A stretch of 38,400 nucleotides of DNA from Oscillospiraceae bacterium (GTDB taxonomy: Bacteria; Bacillota; Clostridia; Oscillospirales; Ruminococcaceae), in assembly GCA_009777635.1 (NCBI GenBank), contig WRLK01000013.1:22315-60714 (forward strand), in the 5' to 3' direction. Shown piece after piece: positions 24,927 through 34,191 of this stretch (position 1 is its first letter; each line of letters starts with the position of its first letter). A program made the position numbers and the translations under genes. The notes beneath the pieces were generated by a model. The model did not search any database. It had not been told where the DNA came from and worked only from the letters and a program-made list of their open reading frames with translations.

Positions 24927-26282
24927 TTAATTTTTCAGGCTTTGGATTGGCGCCGGTATCTGGCCTCCGCGCGAAATAAATCTTGAAGGGGAGAGCGTGC
25001 TTACCCGCATGATCGGGCCGCTTCCGAGAAGACCGCCGAAATTCAGCTCCTCGCCCGCTTTTTTGCCGATCGCGGGAATCACGCGTACCGCCGTCGTTTT
25101 CGAGTTTATCATGCCAATCGCGGCTTCGTCCGCGATGATGGCGGAGATGACGTCCGCGCTTGTGTCGCCCGGTATAATCACCATATCAAGCCCGACGGAG
25201 CAAACCGACGTCATAGCTTCAAGCTTTTCAATCGAAAGTGCGCCGCTTCTCGCGGCCTCGATCATTCCGGCGTCCTCGCTTACAGGGATAAACGCACCCG
25301 ACAATCCGCCCACCTTTGACGACGCCATGACGCCGCCTTTTTTCACGGCGTCGTTTAACAGTGCAAGCGTGGCGGTCGTGCCGTGGGCTCCGCACTGCTC
25401 CAATCCTATTTCTTCGAGGATATGAGCCACCGAATCGCCGACTTCCGGCGTAGGCGCAAGGGATAAGTCCACGATGCCAAACGGAACGCCAAGCATCTCG
25501 GCGGCTTCCGCGCCGACAAGCTGCCCCATTCTTGTGATTTTAAACGCGGTCTTTTTGATTACATCCGAGATTTCCGTGATGTTAAGCCCCCTTGTCTTCG
25601 AAAGCGCCGAGCGCACTACGCCGGGGCCGGAAACGCCTACGTTAATGACGCATTCTGGTTCCCCGGGACCGTGGAACGCCCCCGCCATAAACGGGTTGTC
25701 CTCCGGAGCGTTACAAAAAACCACGAGCTTCGCGGCTCCTATGCATTCGCGGTCTGCCGTGCGCTTAGCCGCTTCGAGTATGGCTTCGCCCATCATTTTC
25801 ACAGCGTCTAAATTGATGCCCGCCGATGTGGAGCCGATATTGACCGACGAGCAGACGAACTGCGTTTCCGAAAGAGCCTCGGGTATGGAGCGTATCAGCG
25901 CTTCGTCGCCTTTTGAAAAGCCTTTATGTACGAGCGCTGAAAACCCGCCGACAAAGTTGACGCCGACTTCTCTTGCCGCCCTGTCGAGTGTTTTTGCGTA
26001 CTTGACGGGATCGCCGCCGCTTGCCGCCGCAAGAATCGCGACCGGCGTTACGGAAATGCGCTTGTTGATGATCGGGATGCCGTATTTCGCTTCTATATCC
26101 TCTCCTGTTTTTACAAGGTTTTTCGCAAGCCTTGTAATTTTATCATAAACCTTTCGGCAGGAGCGGGCCTCGTCGCCGTCCGCGCAGTCGAGCAGGGAAA
26201 TTCCCATCGTGATTGTCCTGATGTCTAAATTTTCGTCCTGTATCATGGTAATCGTTTCAAGTATATCGCTTACGTTTAACAT
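24927..26282 (-). CDS. UPF0210 (DUF711, PFL-like) family protein
   Basis: A 451-residue conserved protein of the UPF0210/DUF711 family, distantly related to glycyl-radical-type folds but without known activity. Recognisable segments are [93 protein letters not shown] and [10 protein letters not shown]-like [16 protein letters not shown]. It is full length. The gene nearly always follows a UPF0237 ACT-domain gene, as here, which suggests that the ACT protein is its regulatory partner, probably responding to a small ligand. The ATG has GGAGG nine bases upstream. No terminator is obvious in the 140 bp downstream. Confidence 0.9.
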   Translation of the reverse strand: MLNVSDILETITMIQDENLDIRTITMGISLLDCADGDEARSCRKVYDKITRLAKNLVKTGEDIEAKYGIPIINKRISVTPVAILAAASGGDPVKYAKTLDRAAREVGVNFVGGFSALVHKGFSKGDEALIRSIPEALSETQFVCSSVNIGSTSAGINLDAVKMMGEAILEAAKRTADRECIGAAKLVVFCNAPEDNPFMAGAFHGPGEPECVINVGVSGPGVVRSALSKTRGLNITEISDVIKKTAFKITRMGQLVGAEAAEMLGVPFGIVDLSLAPTPEVGDSVAHILEEIGLEQCGAHGTTATLALLNDAVKKGGVMASSKVGGLSGAFIPVSEDAGMIEAARSGALSIEKLEAMTSVCSVGLDMVIIPGDTSADVISAIIADEAAIGMINSKTTAVRVIPAIGKKAGEELNFGGLLGSGPIMRVSTLSPSRFISRGGQIPAPIQSLKN

Positions 26283-26299
26283 TTAAATCCTCCAAAGTT

Positions 26300-26569
26300 T
26301 TAGATCCTGTGCATGGAATTGAAAATATCCTCGTGCATGGCCGTGATGACAAGCCCCAGCTCTTCCCCGGTATCGCTCATGCTTCTTGAAAAGCTCGAAA
26401 ACTCACAGTTTAAGCCGGAGATATCGACAAGCATAATCATCGCGAACAAATCCTGCAAAACGCTTTGGGTTACCTCAACCACATTAGCGTTTGATTCCGC
26501 GCACTTCGACGAGACCTTTGCGATAATCCCGACCATGTCCTTGCCGATTACGGTAACGATTGCTTTCAT
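26300..26569 (-). CDS. UPF0237 ACT-domain protein
   Basis: An 89-residue protein consisting of one ACT domain: MKAIVTVIGKDMVGIIAKVSSKCAESNANVVEV is the ligand-binding start typical of UPF0237 (the YkoF/GcvR-like small ACT group). ACT domains bind amino acids or similar ligands and regulate partner enzymes. It sits 17 bp before the UPF0210 gene and 8 bp after nadE, with AAGGA just upstream of the ATG, so all three are probably one transcript. Function unknown beyond the conserved pairing. Confidence 0.9.
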   Translation of the reverse strand: MKAIVTVIGKDMVGIIAKVSSKCAESNANVVEVTQSVLQDLFAMIMLVDISGLNCEFSSFSRSMSDTGEELGLVITAMHEDIFNSMHRI

Positions 26570-26577
26570 TTAATCCT

Positions 26578-28401
26578 TCATTTCCTTTCAAAATCATAAT
26601 CATCAAGCTCTTTTAACAGTACCGACGAATCCATGTCGGAGGGGATATAAAAATCCGCGTTAGAAAGCGATACATCCGTTATAACCGCGCCGTCGGGGGA
26701 GCAGGAGCGCTTGAACTGCGCGGCGCAGAACCTTTGCAAAAACATGCGGAGCTTCTCCTTGATGTAGGAGGGCTCGTACTTTCCCGAAAACGCGACGCTT
26801 GCGTAAAAATAAATCTTTACCGGCTTAAAATTATACCTGATGAAATAGTAAAGGAAGAAGTCAAGAAGCTCGTATGGCGCCAGGATGTCCTCGGTTTTCT
26901 GGCGTGTTTTTCCGCTTTCATCCGGCGGTAAAAGCTCCGGGCTTACCGGAGTTTCAAGTATATCCGATACGATTTCGGAAATCCCTGGGACTGTACCGCT
27001 TTCCGCGACGTGCTTTACAAGCGCCCGCAAAACGGTTTTTGTCACGTTTGCGTTGACGTTGTAGTTTGCGATGTGGTCTCCCGCAAAAGTCGTAAACCCC
27101 AGCGCCGCCTCCGAAAGGTCGCCGGTGCCCACGACGATGCCGCCAACTTGGTTTGCGACGTCAAGGAGGATTTGCGCCCGCTCGCGAGCCTGGGCGTTTT
27201 CGTACACGGTATCCTTTTTGCCGGTATGGCCGATGTCCTCAAGGTGCTGTAAAACGCTTGGCTTTATTGAGATTTCGCGCTTCGTAACGCCGGTCTTCTC
27301 CAGCAGGAGCATAGCGTTTTCAAGCGTCCTTAAACTTGTGCCGAAGCCCGGCATGGTGATACCCGTGATGTTTTCGCGGGGAAGCCCCAGCGTATCCATC
27401 GCCGCCGCGCTCACAAGCAGCGCCGCCGTGGAATCAAGCCCGCCGGAAACCCCGACGACAAGCCGCGAGATGCCGATATTCTCCATTCTTGCGGCAAGCG
27501 AGCGGACCTGAAGAGAAAACAATTCCAGCAAGTATATCCCGACGTCCTTTTCAGGCAGGAACGGTATTTGCCCGACGTGCCTTAACAGTCCGCGCTTTGC
27601 GCCCGCAGGAAGTATCTTGTGGCTGGAAGGCTCGGATACGCGCATTTTTTTACAAGCGCGTATAATATCCAAGTCAAGGTCGACGGTACAGGAAAAGCTT
27701 TCGTATCCCGCGTTTGCGCAGGCAAGCTCCCCGCCGCACTCATAAACCGCGATAAAACCGTCGTAGACATACGGGCTTGAGGTGCCGCCGACGCCGCCGT
27801 TTATAACGGCGACGGCGCATCCGAGAGACGACGAAAGTGATTCCACGGCCATTTTTACCTCGCGCATTTTTCCGGCGTACATGGGCGAATACGCGGGGAT
27901 TATGATAAGGTCGCAGCCTGTTTTTGCGATTTCGGCGGCGTGGACCGCGATATCCGAAAGCTCGCACGAAAGCACGCAGAAACGCATATCCCCGCACGCG
28001 AAAACAGTATTAACCGGAACCGTATCCTCAATACACGGATACCCGGTAAGCGACGCGCCGCTTTCCAAAGCCGGGACATAAGCGACAAGCTCGCCGCGGT
28101 ATAAAACAGCCATGACGGAGACAGGTTTTCCAAGATCGTATATATAAACTCCTGCGATGACGTAGGAATCCATTCGCCTGCTCGCTTCGGCAAGGACGCC
28201 AAGGGCGACGTCGCACTGCTCTAAAACAGCTTTGTTACCGGCAAGGCTGCCGCATGTGCCGCAAAGGGAAAGCGCCGGGAAAACCGCGACGTCGGACGGC
28301 GGCATATCCAAAAGCAGGTTTTTAATCTCCTCCGCGCATTCTAAAGGGTTTGCAAGGACGACCTTATTGACAGCAGCTCCCAGCCTTATGATTGAATTCA
28401 A
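26578..28401 (-). CDS. nadE: NAD+ synthetase with degenerate glutaminase domain
   Basis: A 607-residue two-domain NadE that amidates nicotinic acid adenine dinucleotide to NAD+. The C-terminal synthetase domain is intact: P-loop GVSGGLDSTAAL (317-328), GTGDLSEAALG, DHIANYNVNANVTKT and QFKRSC. The N-terminal nitrilase-type domain should supply ammonia from glutamine by a Glu-Lys-Cys triad. Here the Glu of FPEL is alanine (FPAL, A43) and the Lys of VPK is alanine (VPAL, A111), while the Cys (C146) remains. Glutamine hydrolysis is therefore doubtful and the enzyme may use free ammonia. It starts with TTG, GGAG upstream, and leads the operon with the ACT and UPF0210 genes. Confidence 0.92.
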   Translation of the reverse strand: MNSIIRLGAAVNKVVLANPLECAEEIKNLLLDMPPSDVAVFPALSLCGTCGSLAGNKAVLEQCDVALGVLAEASRRMDSYVIAGVYIYDLGKPVSVMAVLYRGELVAYVPALESGASLTGYPCIEDTVPVNTVFACGDMRFCVLSCELSDIAVHAAEIAKTGCDLIIIPAYSPMYAGKMREVKMAVESLSSSLGCAVAVINGGVGGTSSPYVYDGFIAVYECGGELACANAGYESFSCTVDLDLDIIRACKKMRVSEPSSHKILPAGAKRGLLRHVGQIPFLPEKDVGIYLLELFSLQVRSLAARMENIGISRLVVGVSGGLDSTAALLVSAAAMDTLGLPRENITGITMPGFGTSLRTLENAMLLLEKTGVTKREISIKPSVLQHLEDIGHTGKKDTVYENAQARERAQILLDVANQVGGIVVGTGDLSEAALGFTTFAGDHIANYNVNANVTKTVLRALVKHVAESGTVPGISEIVSDILETPVSPELLPPDESGKTRQKTEDILAPYELLDFFLYYFIRYNFKPVKIYFYASVAFSGKYEPSYIKEKLRMFLQRFCAAQFKRSCSPDGAVITDVSLSNADFYIPSDMDSSVLLKELDDYDFERK

Positions 28402-28432
28402 AACGCGTCCACTCCTAATATCAGTTGTTTAA

Positions 28433-28441
28433 ATTATACCA
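28433..28441 (-). promoter_or_regulatory. Extended -10 promoter of the nadE operon
   Basis: On the minus strand TGGTATAAT is a perfect extended -10 element about 32 bp before the TTG start. The -35 region is weak, which is usual for extended -10 promoters. Confidence 0.55.
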
Positions 28442-28469
28442 CATATTTCTGAAAAGATGAATATAGCCA

Positions 28470-28498
28470 TTGAGAACTTTTCAAAAATATGGTATTAT
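28470..28498 (+). promoter_or_regulatory. Promoter of the PHP phosphatase gene
   Basis: TTGAGA and TATTAT are separated by 17 bp. The predicted transcript start near 28505 rules out in-frame start codons upstream of about 28510. Confidence 0.6.
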
Positions 28499-28528
28499 AT
28501 CTTGTATATGTTTAAATTACGACTTTAT

Positions 28529-29362
28529 ATGGATGGGGTTTTTTCTTTGTATTGTAACCTTTTTGACAGCCACCTTCATTCACAGAATTCTCCCGACGGG
28601 CACCACTCCGTTACATTTATGGCTGAAACGGCGGTTGATAAAAAATTTTTAGGCATTGCGATCACGGATCACTGCGATTTTGATATATTTGCTAAGGAGC
28701 GCTTTAAAACGCGTATCATGAATTCCGAAATAGATTCGGCGTTTGCGCGCGAGGCGTTCGGTGACAGGCTCATAGTATCGTTCGGAATCGAAATCGGGCA
28801 GGTGTTCCACAATATTAAGCGCGCGGAATCCATCTTGAAGCGGCATCGCTTCGACTTTATACTTGGAGCTTTGCACTTATTGAAGTATGATAATACCGAC
28901 TTCGTCTCTGCCGATTTTACTAAAATGGCGTCTGAAAAGATCGATTTTTACTTAAAGAAATACTTTGAGGAGATAACCGATCTTGTAAACTGGGGAAAGT
29001 TTGACATACTTGCCCACTTTGACCTTCCGTGGCGTTATCTTAAAAAACAGGGCGTTCAGATTGACCTTAAGATTTACCGCGAATATATTGACGAAATCCT
29101 TAGAATAATCGTAGGGAAAGGCATCGGGCTTGAGCTTAACATGTCGGGGCTTCGGAATAACGGCGACGCCATGCCGCCGGTCTGGGTCATCAGGCGTTAC
29201 CGCGAGCTTGGCGGCGAAATAGTTACGATCGGCTCGGACGCGCACAGCGCCGACGGGCTTGGCGAAGGAATCGGGGACGGCATGGGGCTTCTCAAGGACG
29301 CGGGATTTTCCAGCTTCGCGTTTTACCGCGGACGAAAGCCGGTTATGCTTAAAATAATTTGA
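28529..29362 (+). CDS. PHP-domain phosphoesterase, histidinol-phosphatase (HisJ) like
   Basis: A 277-residue PHP hydrolase. The metal ligands are visible in order: H15 and H17 (DSHLHS), H48 (TDHCDF), E88 (GIEIG), H116 (GALHLL), H163 (LAHFDLP), D237 and H239 (GSDAHS). This is the three-metal site of HisJ-type histidinol phosphatases. No histidine-biosynthesis genes are adjacent, so another phosphate ester is possible. The start is uncertain: the promoter excludes the upstream ATGs, leaving this ATG or a TTG at 28547, which has GGATGGGG upstream and would give a start closer to that of relatives. It is followed by a MITE-like repeat. Confidence 0.87.
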   Translation: MDGVFSLYCNLFDSHLHSQNSPDGHHSVTFMAETAVDKKFLGIAITDHCDFDIFAKERFKTRIMNSEIDSAFAREAFGDRLIVSFGIEIGQVFHNIKRAESILKRHRFDFILGALHLLKYDNTDFVSADFTKMASEKIDFYLKKYFEEITDLVNWGKFDILAHFDLPWRYLKKQGVQIDLKIYREYIDEILRIIVGKGIGLELNMSGLRNNGDAMPPVWVIRRYRELGGEIVTIGSDAHSADGLGEGIGDGMGLLKDAGFSSFAFYRGRKPVMLKII

Positions 29363-29367
29363 ACCGT

Positions 29368-29526
29368 GGCCTGTTGACGCTACCGCTCAACGCCCGCCTT
29401 TCGGCGCATTTTGCGCCATACCGCGTTAAATTTTCTTGTAATACGCCAAGTATTACTGCAAAAATTTGCCTTGTCTGGCACAAAATGCCCGCGAAATTCG
29501 GGCATTTCGGATAGTGTCAACAGGCC
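29368..29526. mobile_element. Second MITE-like inverted-repeat element (159 bp)
   Basis: Imperfect terminal inverted repeats of 18-19 bp (left GGCCTGTTGACGCTACCG; the right end is its complement with one substitution and one extra base) enclose three smaller palindromes. These are GGCGCATTTTGCGCC, GTAATAC/GTATTAC around 29440, and AAATGCCCG/CGGGCATTT around 29490. It encodes nothing. It differs in sequence from the element at 3368, so it is a separate family. It fills the gap between the PHP gene and parE and may affect the parE transcript, whose ribosome binding site is poor. Confidence 0.7.
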
Positions 29527-29547
29527 CTAAGAAATGAGACCGTTTTT

Positions 29548-31524
29548 ATGACCGCAAAAAAAACTGCCCATTACGGCAATGAATCCATATCGTCCTTAAA
29601 GGGCGCGGACCGCGTCAGAAAGCGCCCCGGCGTCATCTTCGGCTCCGACGGGCTGGAGGGCTGCAAGCATTCGGTTTTTGAGATACTCTCAAACTCGGTT
29701 GACGAAGCGCGCGAGGGGTTCGGAAAAAAAATCATCGTCACAAAATTCCTTGACGATTCAATCGAGGTTCAGGATTTCGGGCGCGGGATACCCGTCGACT
29801 ACAACCAAAACGAGAAAAGATACAACTGGGAGCTTGTTTTCTGCGAATTGTACGCGGGAGGCAAGTTCGCGGACGGCTACGGGTTTTCGCTCGGCCTGAA
29901 CGGGCTCGGGCTTTGCGCAACGCAGTACGCGTCGGAATATATGGACGTCGAAAGTATACGCGACGGCTTTCGCTACAGCCTGCGATTCGAACACGGCGAA
30001 ATCGCGGGCGAGATGCAAAAGGAGCCTGAAAACGGAAAAAAGACAGGCACAAAAATCAGGTGGAAGCCGGATATCCAGGTCTTTACCGAGATTTCGGTGC
30101 CGCCGGAATATTTCACGGACGTCCTAAAACGGCAGGCCGTCGTCAACAAGGGTCTGACCATCGTCTTCAGAGAGGAAACATCAGGCGGATTTCAAAAACA
30201 AGAATTTTTTTACGCCGACGGCATCGTGGATTATATAAAGGATTTTACGGGCGACAACAATCTTACAAGCATACAGTACTGGCAGGCGGAGCGATTCGGC
30301 CGTGACCGCGAGGACAAGCCGGAATACAAGGTCATACTGAATTTGGCCCTTTGTTTTTCCAACCGCGTAAAGCTGCTCGAATACTACCACAATTCAAGCT
30401 TTTTACAGCACGGAGGCTCTCCCGACCGCGCCGTAAAGGTTGCAACCGTCGGTATCATTGACGGTTACTTAAAGCAGCAGCAGAAATATCTAAAGGGCGA
30501 AAGCAAGATCACGTTCCAGGATATCGAGGATTGCCTTGTGCTTGTGTCGTCTAACTTTTCAACGCAGACGTCGTATGAAAACCAGACGAAAAAGGCCGTC
30601 AACAATAAATTTGTCTATGAGACCATGACCGAGTTTTTGCGGCACGCGCTCGAGATTTATTTTATTGAAAATCCGGACGACGCCGCGAAAATCGCCGAGC
30701 AGGTGCTGATTAACAAGCGAAGCCGCGAAAACGCGGAAAAGACGCGGCTAAACCTCAAGAAAAAGCTGGCGGGCAGCGTGGATATCGCAAACCGCGTGCA
30801 GAAGTTCGTCGATTGCCGCTCAAAAGACCTTGCAAGGCGTGAAATCTATATCGTCGAGGGCGATTCGGCTTTAGGCGCGTGTAAGCTTGCAAGGGACAGC
30901 GAATTCCAGGCGATCATCCCGGTGCGCGGCAAAATCTTAAATTGCCTAAAGGCCGATTACGACAAAATCTTTAAAAATGATATCATAACCGATATCATAA
31001 AGGTTTTAGGCTGCGGGGTGGAGGTAAGGAGCAAATCTAACCGGGAGCTTTCCACGTTTGATTTAAGCGGTCTTAGATGGAATAAAATCGTCATCTGCAC
31101 CGACGCCGACGTGGACGGCTTTCAGATTCGCACACTGATACTGACCATGCTTTACCGCTTGGCTCCCACGCTGATAAACGAGGGGTGCGTCTACATCGCG
31201 GAGTCGCCGCTGTTCGAGATCACCGCGAAGGACAAGACGTATTTCGCGTATTCAGATATGGAGAAAAACCGGCTGCTTACAAAGCTAGGGGGCGTGAAAA
31301 ACGTAAAGCTCCAGCGCTCGAAAGGGCTTGGAGAAAACGATCCCGACATGATGTGGCTCACAACCATGAACCCCGAAACCCGGCGGCTTATAAAAGTGAC
31401 GCCGACGACGGCCGCCGCCACCGACGAGATGTTCGACATACTTTTAGGCGACAATTTGCAGGGAAGAAAAGATTTTATCGCGCAGTTCGGGCAGAATTAC
31501 CTTGAGACCGCTGATATTTCATAA
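29548..31524 (+). CDS. parE: Type II DNA topoisomerase subunit B (ParE/GyrB-like)
   Basis: A 658-residue ATPase subunit of a type II topoisomerase. The GHKL ATPase part has KRPGVIFGS, FEILSNSVDEA (magnesium-binding Asn), DFGRGIPVD and the GLNGLGL lid. The transducer and TOPRIM domains follow, with EGDSALG (near 437), PVRGKILN and DADVDG (near 518-523) for metal binding at the cleavage site, and LQRSKGLGE near the end. It acts with the A subunit encoded downstream to pass DNA strands during decatenation or supercoil control. The window does not show whether the main gyrase is elsewhere; the partner lacks a GyrA box, so topoisomerase IV is favoured. The ribosome binding site is weak. Confidence 0.9.
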   Translation: MTAKKTAHYGNESISSLKGADRVRKRPGVIFGSDGLEGCKHSVFEILSNSVDEAREGFGKKIIVTKFLDDSIEVQDFGRGIPVDYNQNEKRYNWELVFCELYAGGKFADGYGFSLGLNGLGLCATQYASEYMDVESIRDGFRYSLRFEHGEIAGEMQKEPENGKKTGTKIRWKPDIQVFTEISVPPEYFTDVLKRQAVVNKGLTIVFREETSGGFQKQEFFYADGIVDYIKDFTGDNNLTSIQYWQAERFGRDREDKPEYKVILNLALCFSNRVKLLEYYHNSSFLQHGGSPDRAVKVATVGIIDGYLKQQQKYLKGESKITFQDIEDCLVLVSSNFSTQTSYENQTKKAVNNKFVYETMTEFLRHALEIYFIENPDDAAKIAEQVLINKRSRENAEKTRLNLKKKLAGSVDIANRVQKFVDCRSKDLARREIYIVEGDSALGACKLARDSEFQAIIPVRGKILNCLKADYDKIFKNDIITDIIKVLGCGVEVRSKSNRELSTFDLSGLRWNKIVICTDADVDGFQIRTLILTMLYRLAPTLINEGCVYIAESPLFEITAKDKTYFAYSDMEKNRLLTKLGGVKNVKLQRSKGLGENDPDMMWLTTMNPETRRLIKVTPTTAAATDEMFDILLGDNLQGRKDFIAQFGQNYLETADIS

Positions 31525-31538
31525 CGAGGAGTTTTATC

Positions 31539-31961
31539 ATGAGAGACGCTGAAAAAACAATCGGCAATATGATCGATAAGCAAAAAACAGCCTTTATCGC
31601 TTCGGTTGACGAGGACGGCATACCGAATATGAAAGCGATGCTTGCCCCTAGAAAACGCGAGGGGATTAGAATCATTTATTTTTCCACGAACACGTCGTCG
31701 CAGCATGTAGCCCAGTACCGTAACAACCCAAAGGCTGGCGTTTATGTTTACGACAGGCGGTTCTTTCGCGGGGTGCTGCTAAAAGGCACGATGGAAGTTA
31801 TGGAGGATTCAGAGCACAAGGAAATGCTTTGGCAGTTCGGCGATACGATGTATTATCCGAAAGGCGTGACCGATCCCGATTACTGCGTGCTGCGGTTTAC
31901 CGCGGCAAAAGGCCGCTACTACAGCAATTTTAAATCAGAAGATTTTGATATTAAGGAATGA
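31539..31961 (+). CDS. PPOX-like flavin/haem split-barrel protein
   Basis: A 140-residue pyridoxamine 5'-phosphate oxidase-like protein. It shows KQKTAFIASVDEDGIPNMKAML, RIIYFSTNTSSQHVAQY, RGVLLKGTMEV and DPDYCVLRFTAAKGRYYSNF, the split-barrel pattern of FMN- or haem-binding family members. The ATG has CGAGGAG upstream, 14 bp after parE, and the gene ends 6 bp before parC, so it is translated within the topoisomerase operon. A role in topology control is not known. It is related to the protein at 2828-3262. Confidence 0.85.
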   Translation: MRDAEKTIGNMIDKQKTAFIASVDEDGIPNMKAMLAPRKREGIRIIYFSTNTSSQHVAQYRNNPKAGVYVYDRRFFRGVLLKGTMEVMEDSEHKEMLWQFGDTMYYPKGVTDPDYCVLRFTAAKGRYYSNFKSEDFDIKE

Positions 31962-31967
31962 GTAAAC

Positions 31968-34175
31968 TTGCCGCCTAAAAAGGAAACACAAGCGTATATC
32001 GAAAACGCGGGCGTTGTGATAAGCCAGCCGATTACCGAAACCTTGCAGGAAAACTATATGCCATACGCCATGAGCGTTATCGTTTCGCGCGCAATCCCCG
32101 AGATCGACGGCTTTAAGCCGAGCCACCGCAAGCTGCTGTTCACTATGTACAAGATGGGGCTTTTAACGGGCTCACGCACAAAATCGGCGAACATCGTCGG
32201 CGAGACCATGAAGCTCAACCCCCACGGCGACGCCGCAATCTACGAGACGATGGTGCGGCTTGCAACAGGCAACGAAACGCTTTTGCATGGTTACGTCGAC
32301 AGCAAGGGCAACTTCGGCAAGGCGTATTCGCGCGATATGGCTTATGCCGCGTCAAGGTACACCGAAGCGAAGCTTGCGCAGATTTCATCGCAGCTATTCG
32401 CCGATATCGACAGTGATACCGTTGATTTTACCGACAGCTACGACGGCAAAATGCGGGAGCCTTTGCTGCTGCCCGTGTCGTTCCCGTCGGTTCTTGTAAA
32501 CTCCAATATGGGCATTGCCGTCGGCATGGCAAGCTCGATTTGCTCCTTTAACCTTAATGAGGTCTGCGAAACGGCGGCCGCTATAATCAAAAATCAAAAC
32601 CACGATGTATTGACTACGCTAAAAGCGCCGGACTTCGCGGGCGGCGGGCTGCTTGTCTACAACGAGGACGAGCTTAAGAAAATCTATGAGACCGGGCGCG
32701 GGAACATCAAGGTACGCGCGCGGTACAGCGTGGATACCACAAACAACTGCATAGACGTCACGGAGCTTCCGCCTACCACCACGATAGAGGCCGTGATCGA
32801 CAAAATCGTTGACCTTATAAAGCAGGGGAAGATCCGCGAAATCTCTGACGTCCGCGACGAAACGGATTTACGGGGGCTTAAGGTCACGATAGACATAAAG
32901 CGCGGGACGGAACCCGACAAGCTCATGCAGAAGCTGTTTAAGATGACGCCCCTTGAGGACGGCTTTGCCTGTAACTTTAACATTTTAATCGGCGGGACGC
33001 CCCGTACGATGGGTGTTGGCGAGATTATCTCGGAGTGGGCGGCTTTCAGGCGTGAATGCGTGAAGCGCCGCGTGTTCTTCGAGCTTAAGAAAATTCAGGA
33101 CAAGCTTCATCTGTTGCAGGGGCTTGCGAAAATCCTTTTAGATATCGACAAAGCCGTAAAAATTGTTCGGGAAACCGATGAGGAGCGCGAGGTCGTTCCG
33201 AATTTGATGATAGGCTTCGGCATCGATGAGATACAGGCCGAATACGTCGCCGAGATCAAGCTGCGGCATTTAAACCGCGAGTATATCCTGAAGCGCACCG
33301 CCGAAATCGAATCGCTGAAAGCCGGCATCGCCGAAAGGCAGGATATCTTATCCGATGCGAAAAAGGTATCGGCTATCATAATCGGCGAGCTTAAAAACGT
33401 CGCGAAAAAATACGGCATGCCGAGAAAAACCCTGCTTTACTATCCGACGGACGAGGACGACGCGGTCATCATCGATGAGGTTCAGGATTATCCTGTCCGG
33501 CTTTTCTTCACAAAAGAGGGGTACTTTAAAAAAATCACGCCGCAATCGCTTCGCATGAGCGGCGAACAAAAGGTGAAGGAAGGCGACGAAATTACGCGGG
33601 AGCTTGACGCGTCCAACGCTTCACAGCTTTTGTTTTTCACCGACAGGCATCAGGTTTATAAGGCGGACGCAAGCGATTTTGCCGATTCAAAGGCAAGCCT
33701 TCTCGGCGATTATATCCCCGCGAAGCTCGGCATGGACGACGGCGAAAATGCGGTGTATATGGCGGTGACGCGCGATTATTCCGGCAGCATGCTGTTTCTC
33801 TTTGAAAACGGCAAGCTGGCGAAAGTCGATCTTTCAAGCTATGAGACCAAGACAAAGCGGAAAAAGCTTATCGGCGCGTACTCGGATAAGTCGGCTCTTG
33901 TGTCGGTTTTTCAAGCCGGTGCGGACGGGGAATACATGCTGCAATCGTCATCAGGTAAAATCCTGATTGTGAATACAGGCGCGCTGTCCTCGAAAACCAC
34001 GAAAAACACGCAGGGCGTACAGGCCATGACGCTTCGGAAAAACGCAAAGCTTATAAGCGCCATGCCGTTTTCCGACGATATGCTGCTAAACTCCCACAGG
34101 TTCAGGACAAAGTCGCTGCCATCCGCGGGGGCGATACCGCGCGAGGAGGACAAAAACGACCAGCTTAGTTTTTGA
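31968..34175 (+). CDS. parC: Type II DNA topoisomerase subunit A (ParC/GyrA-like)
   Basis: A 735-residue breakage-reunion subunit. The winged-helix region has GFKPSHRKLLFTMYKMG and the quinolone-region loop LNPHGDAAIYETMVRLA, and the catalytic tyrosine is Y131 in AASRYTEAKLA. A long coiled-coil tower and a C-terminal beta-propeller follow (LFFTKEGYFKKIT, MLFLFENGKLAKV). The GyrA box (QRRGGKG) is replaced by TKTKRKKLIGA, so a topoisomerase IV-like decatenase is likelier than gyrase. The TTG start has AAGGA twelve bases upstream, within the previous gene's end. The last 74 bp of this gene region recur at 35161-35233. Confidence 0.9.
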   Translation: MPPKKETQAYIENAGVVISQPITETLQENYMPYAMSVIVSRAIPEIDGFKPSHRKLLFTMYKMGLLTGSRTKSANIVGETMKLNPHGDAAIYETMVRLATGNETLLHGYVDSKGNFGKAYSRDMAYAASRYTEAKLAQISSQLFADIDSDTVDFTDSYDGKMREPLLLPVSFPSVLVNSNMGIAVGMASSICSFNLNEVCETAAAIIKNQNHDVLTTLKAPDFAGGGLLVYNEDELKKIYETGRGNIKVRARYSVDTTNNCIDVTELPPTTTIEAVIDKIVDLIKQGKIREISDVRDETDLRGLKVTIDIKRGTEPDKLMQKLFKMTPLEDGFACNFNILIGGTPRTMGVGEIISEWAAFRRECVKRRVFFELKKIQDKLHLLQGLAKILLDIDKAVKIVRETDEEREVVPNLMIGFGIDEIQAEYVAEIKLRHLNREYILKRTAEIESLKAGIAERQDILSDAKKVSAIIIGELKNVAKKYGMPRKTLLYYPTDEDDAVIIDEVQDYPVRLFFTKEGYFKKITPQSLRMSGEQKVKEGDEITRELDASNASQLLFFTDRHQVYKADASDFADSKASLLGDYIPAKLGMDDGENAVYMAVTRDYSGSMLFLFENGKLAKVDLSSYETKTKRKKLIGAYSDKSALVSVFQAGADGEYMLQSSSGKILIVNTGALSSKTTKNTQGVQAMTLRKNAKLISAMPFSDDMLLNSHRFRTKSLPSAGAIPREEDKNDQLSF

Positions 34176-34176
34176 A
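34103..34176 (+). repeat. Direct repeat, copy 1 (parC 3' end)
   Basis: The last coding bases and stop codon of parC, starting CAGGACAAAGTCGCTGCC. It matches the copy at 35161-35233 except for GATA versus TGT in the middle, leaving two blocks of 30 and 40 identical bases. In this copy it encodes RTKSLPSAGA and the true C-terminus. Confidence 0.9.
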
Positions 34177-34191
34177 CGCGGGGGGTATACC

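Noticed and set aside
25474-26148. Plus-strand open frame of 224 codons inside the UPF0210 gene
   Set aside because: Ser/Ala/Pro-rich shadow of the reverse strand of a well-conserved gene.
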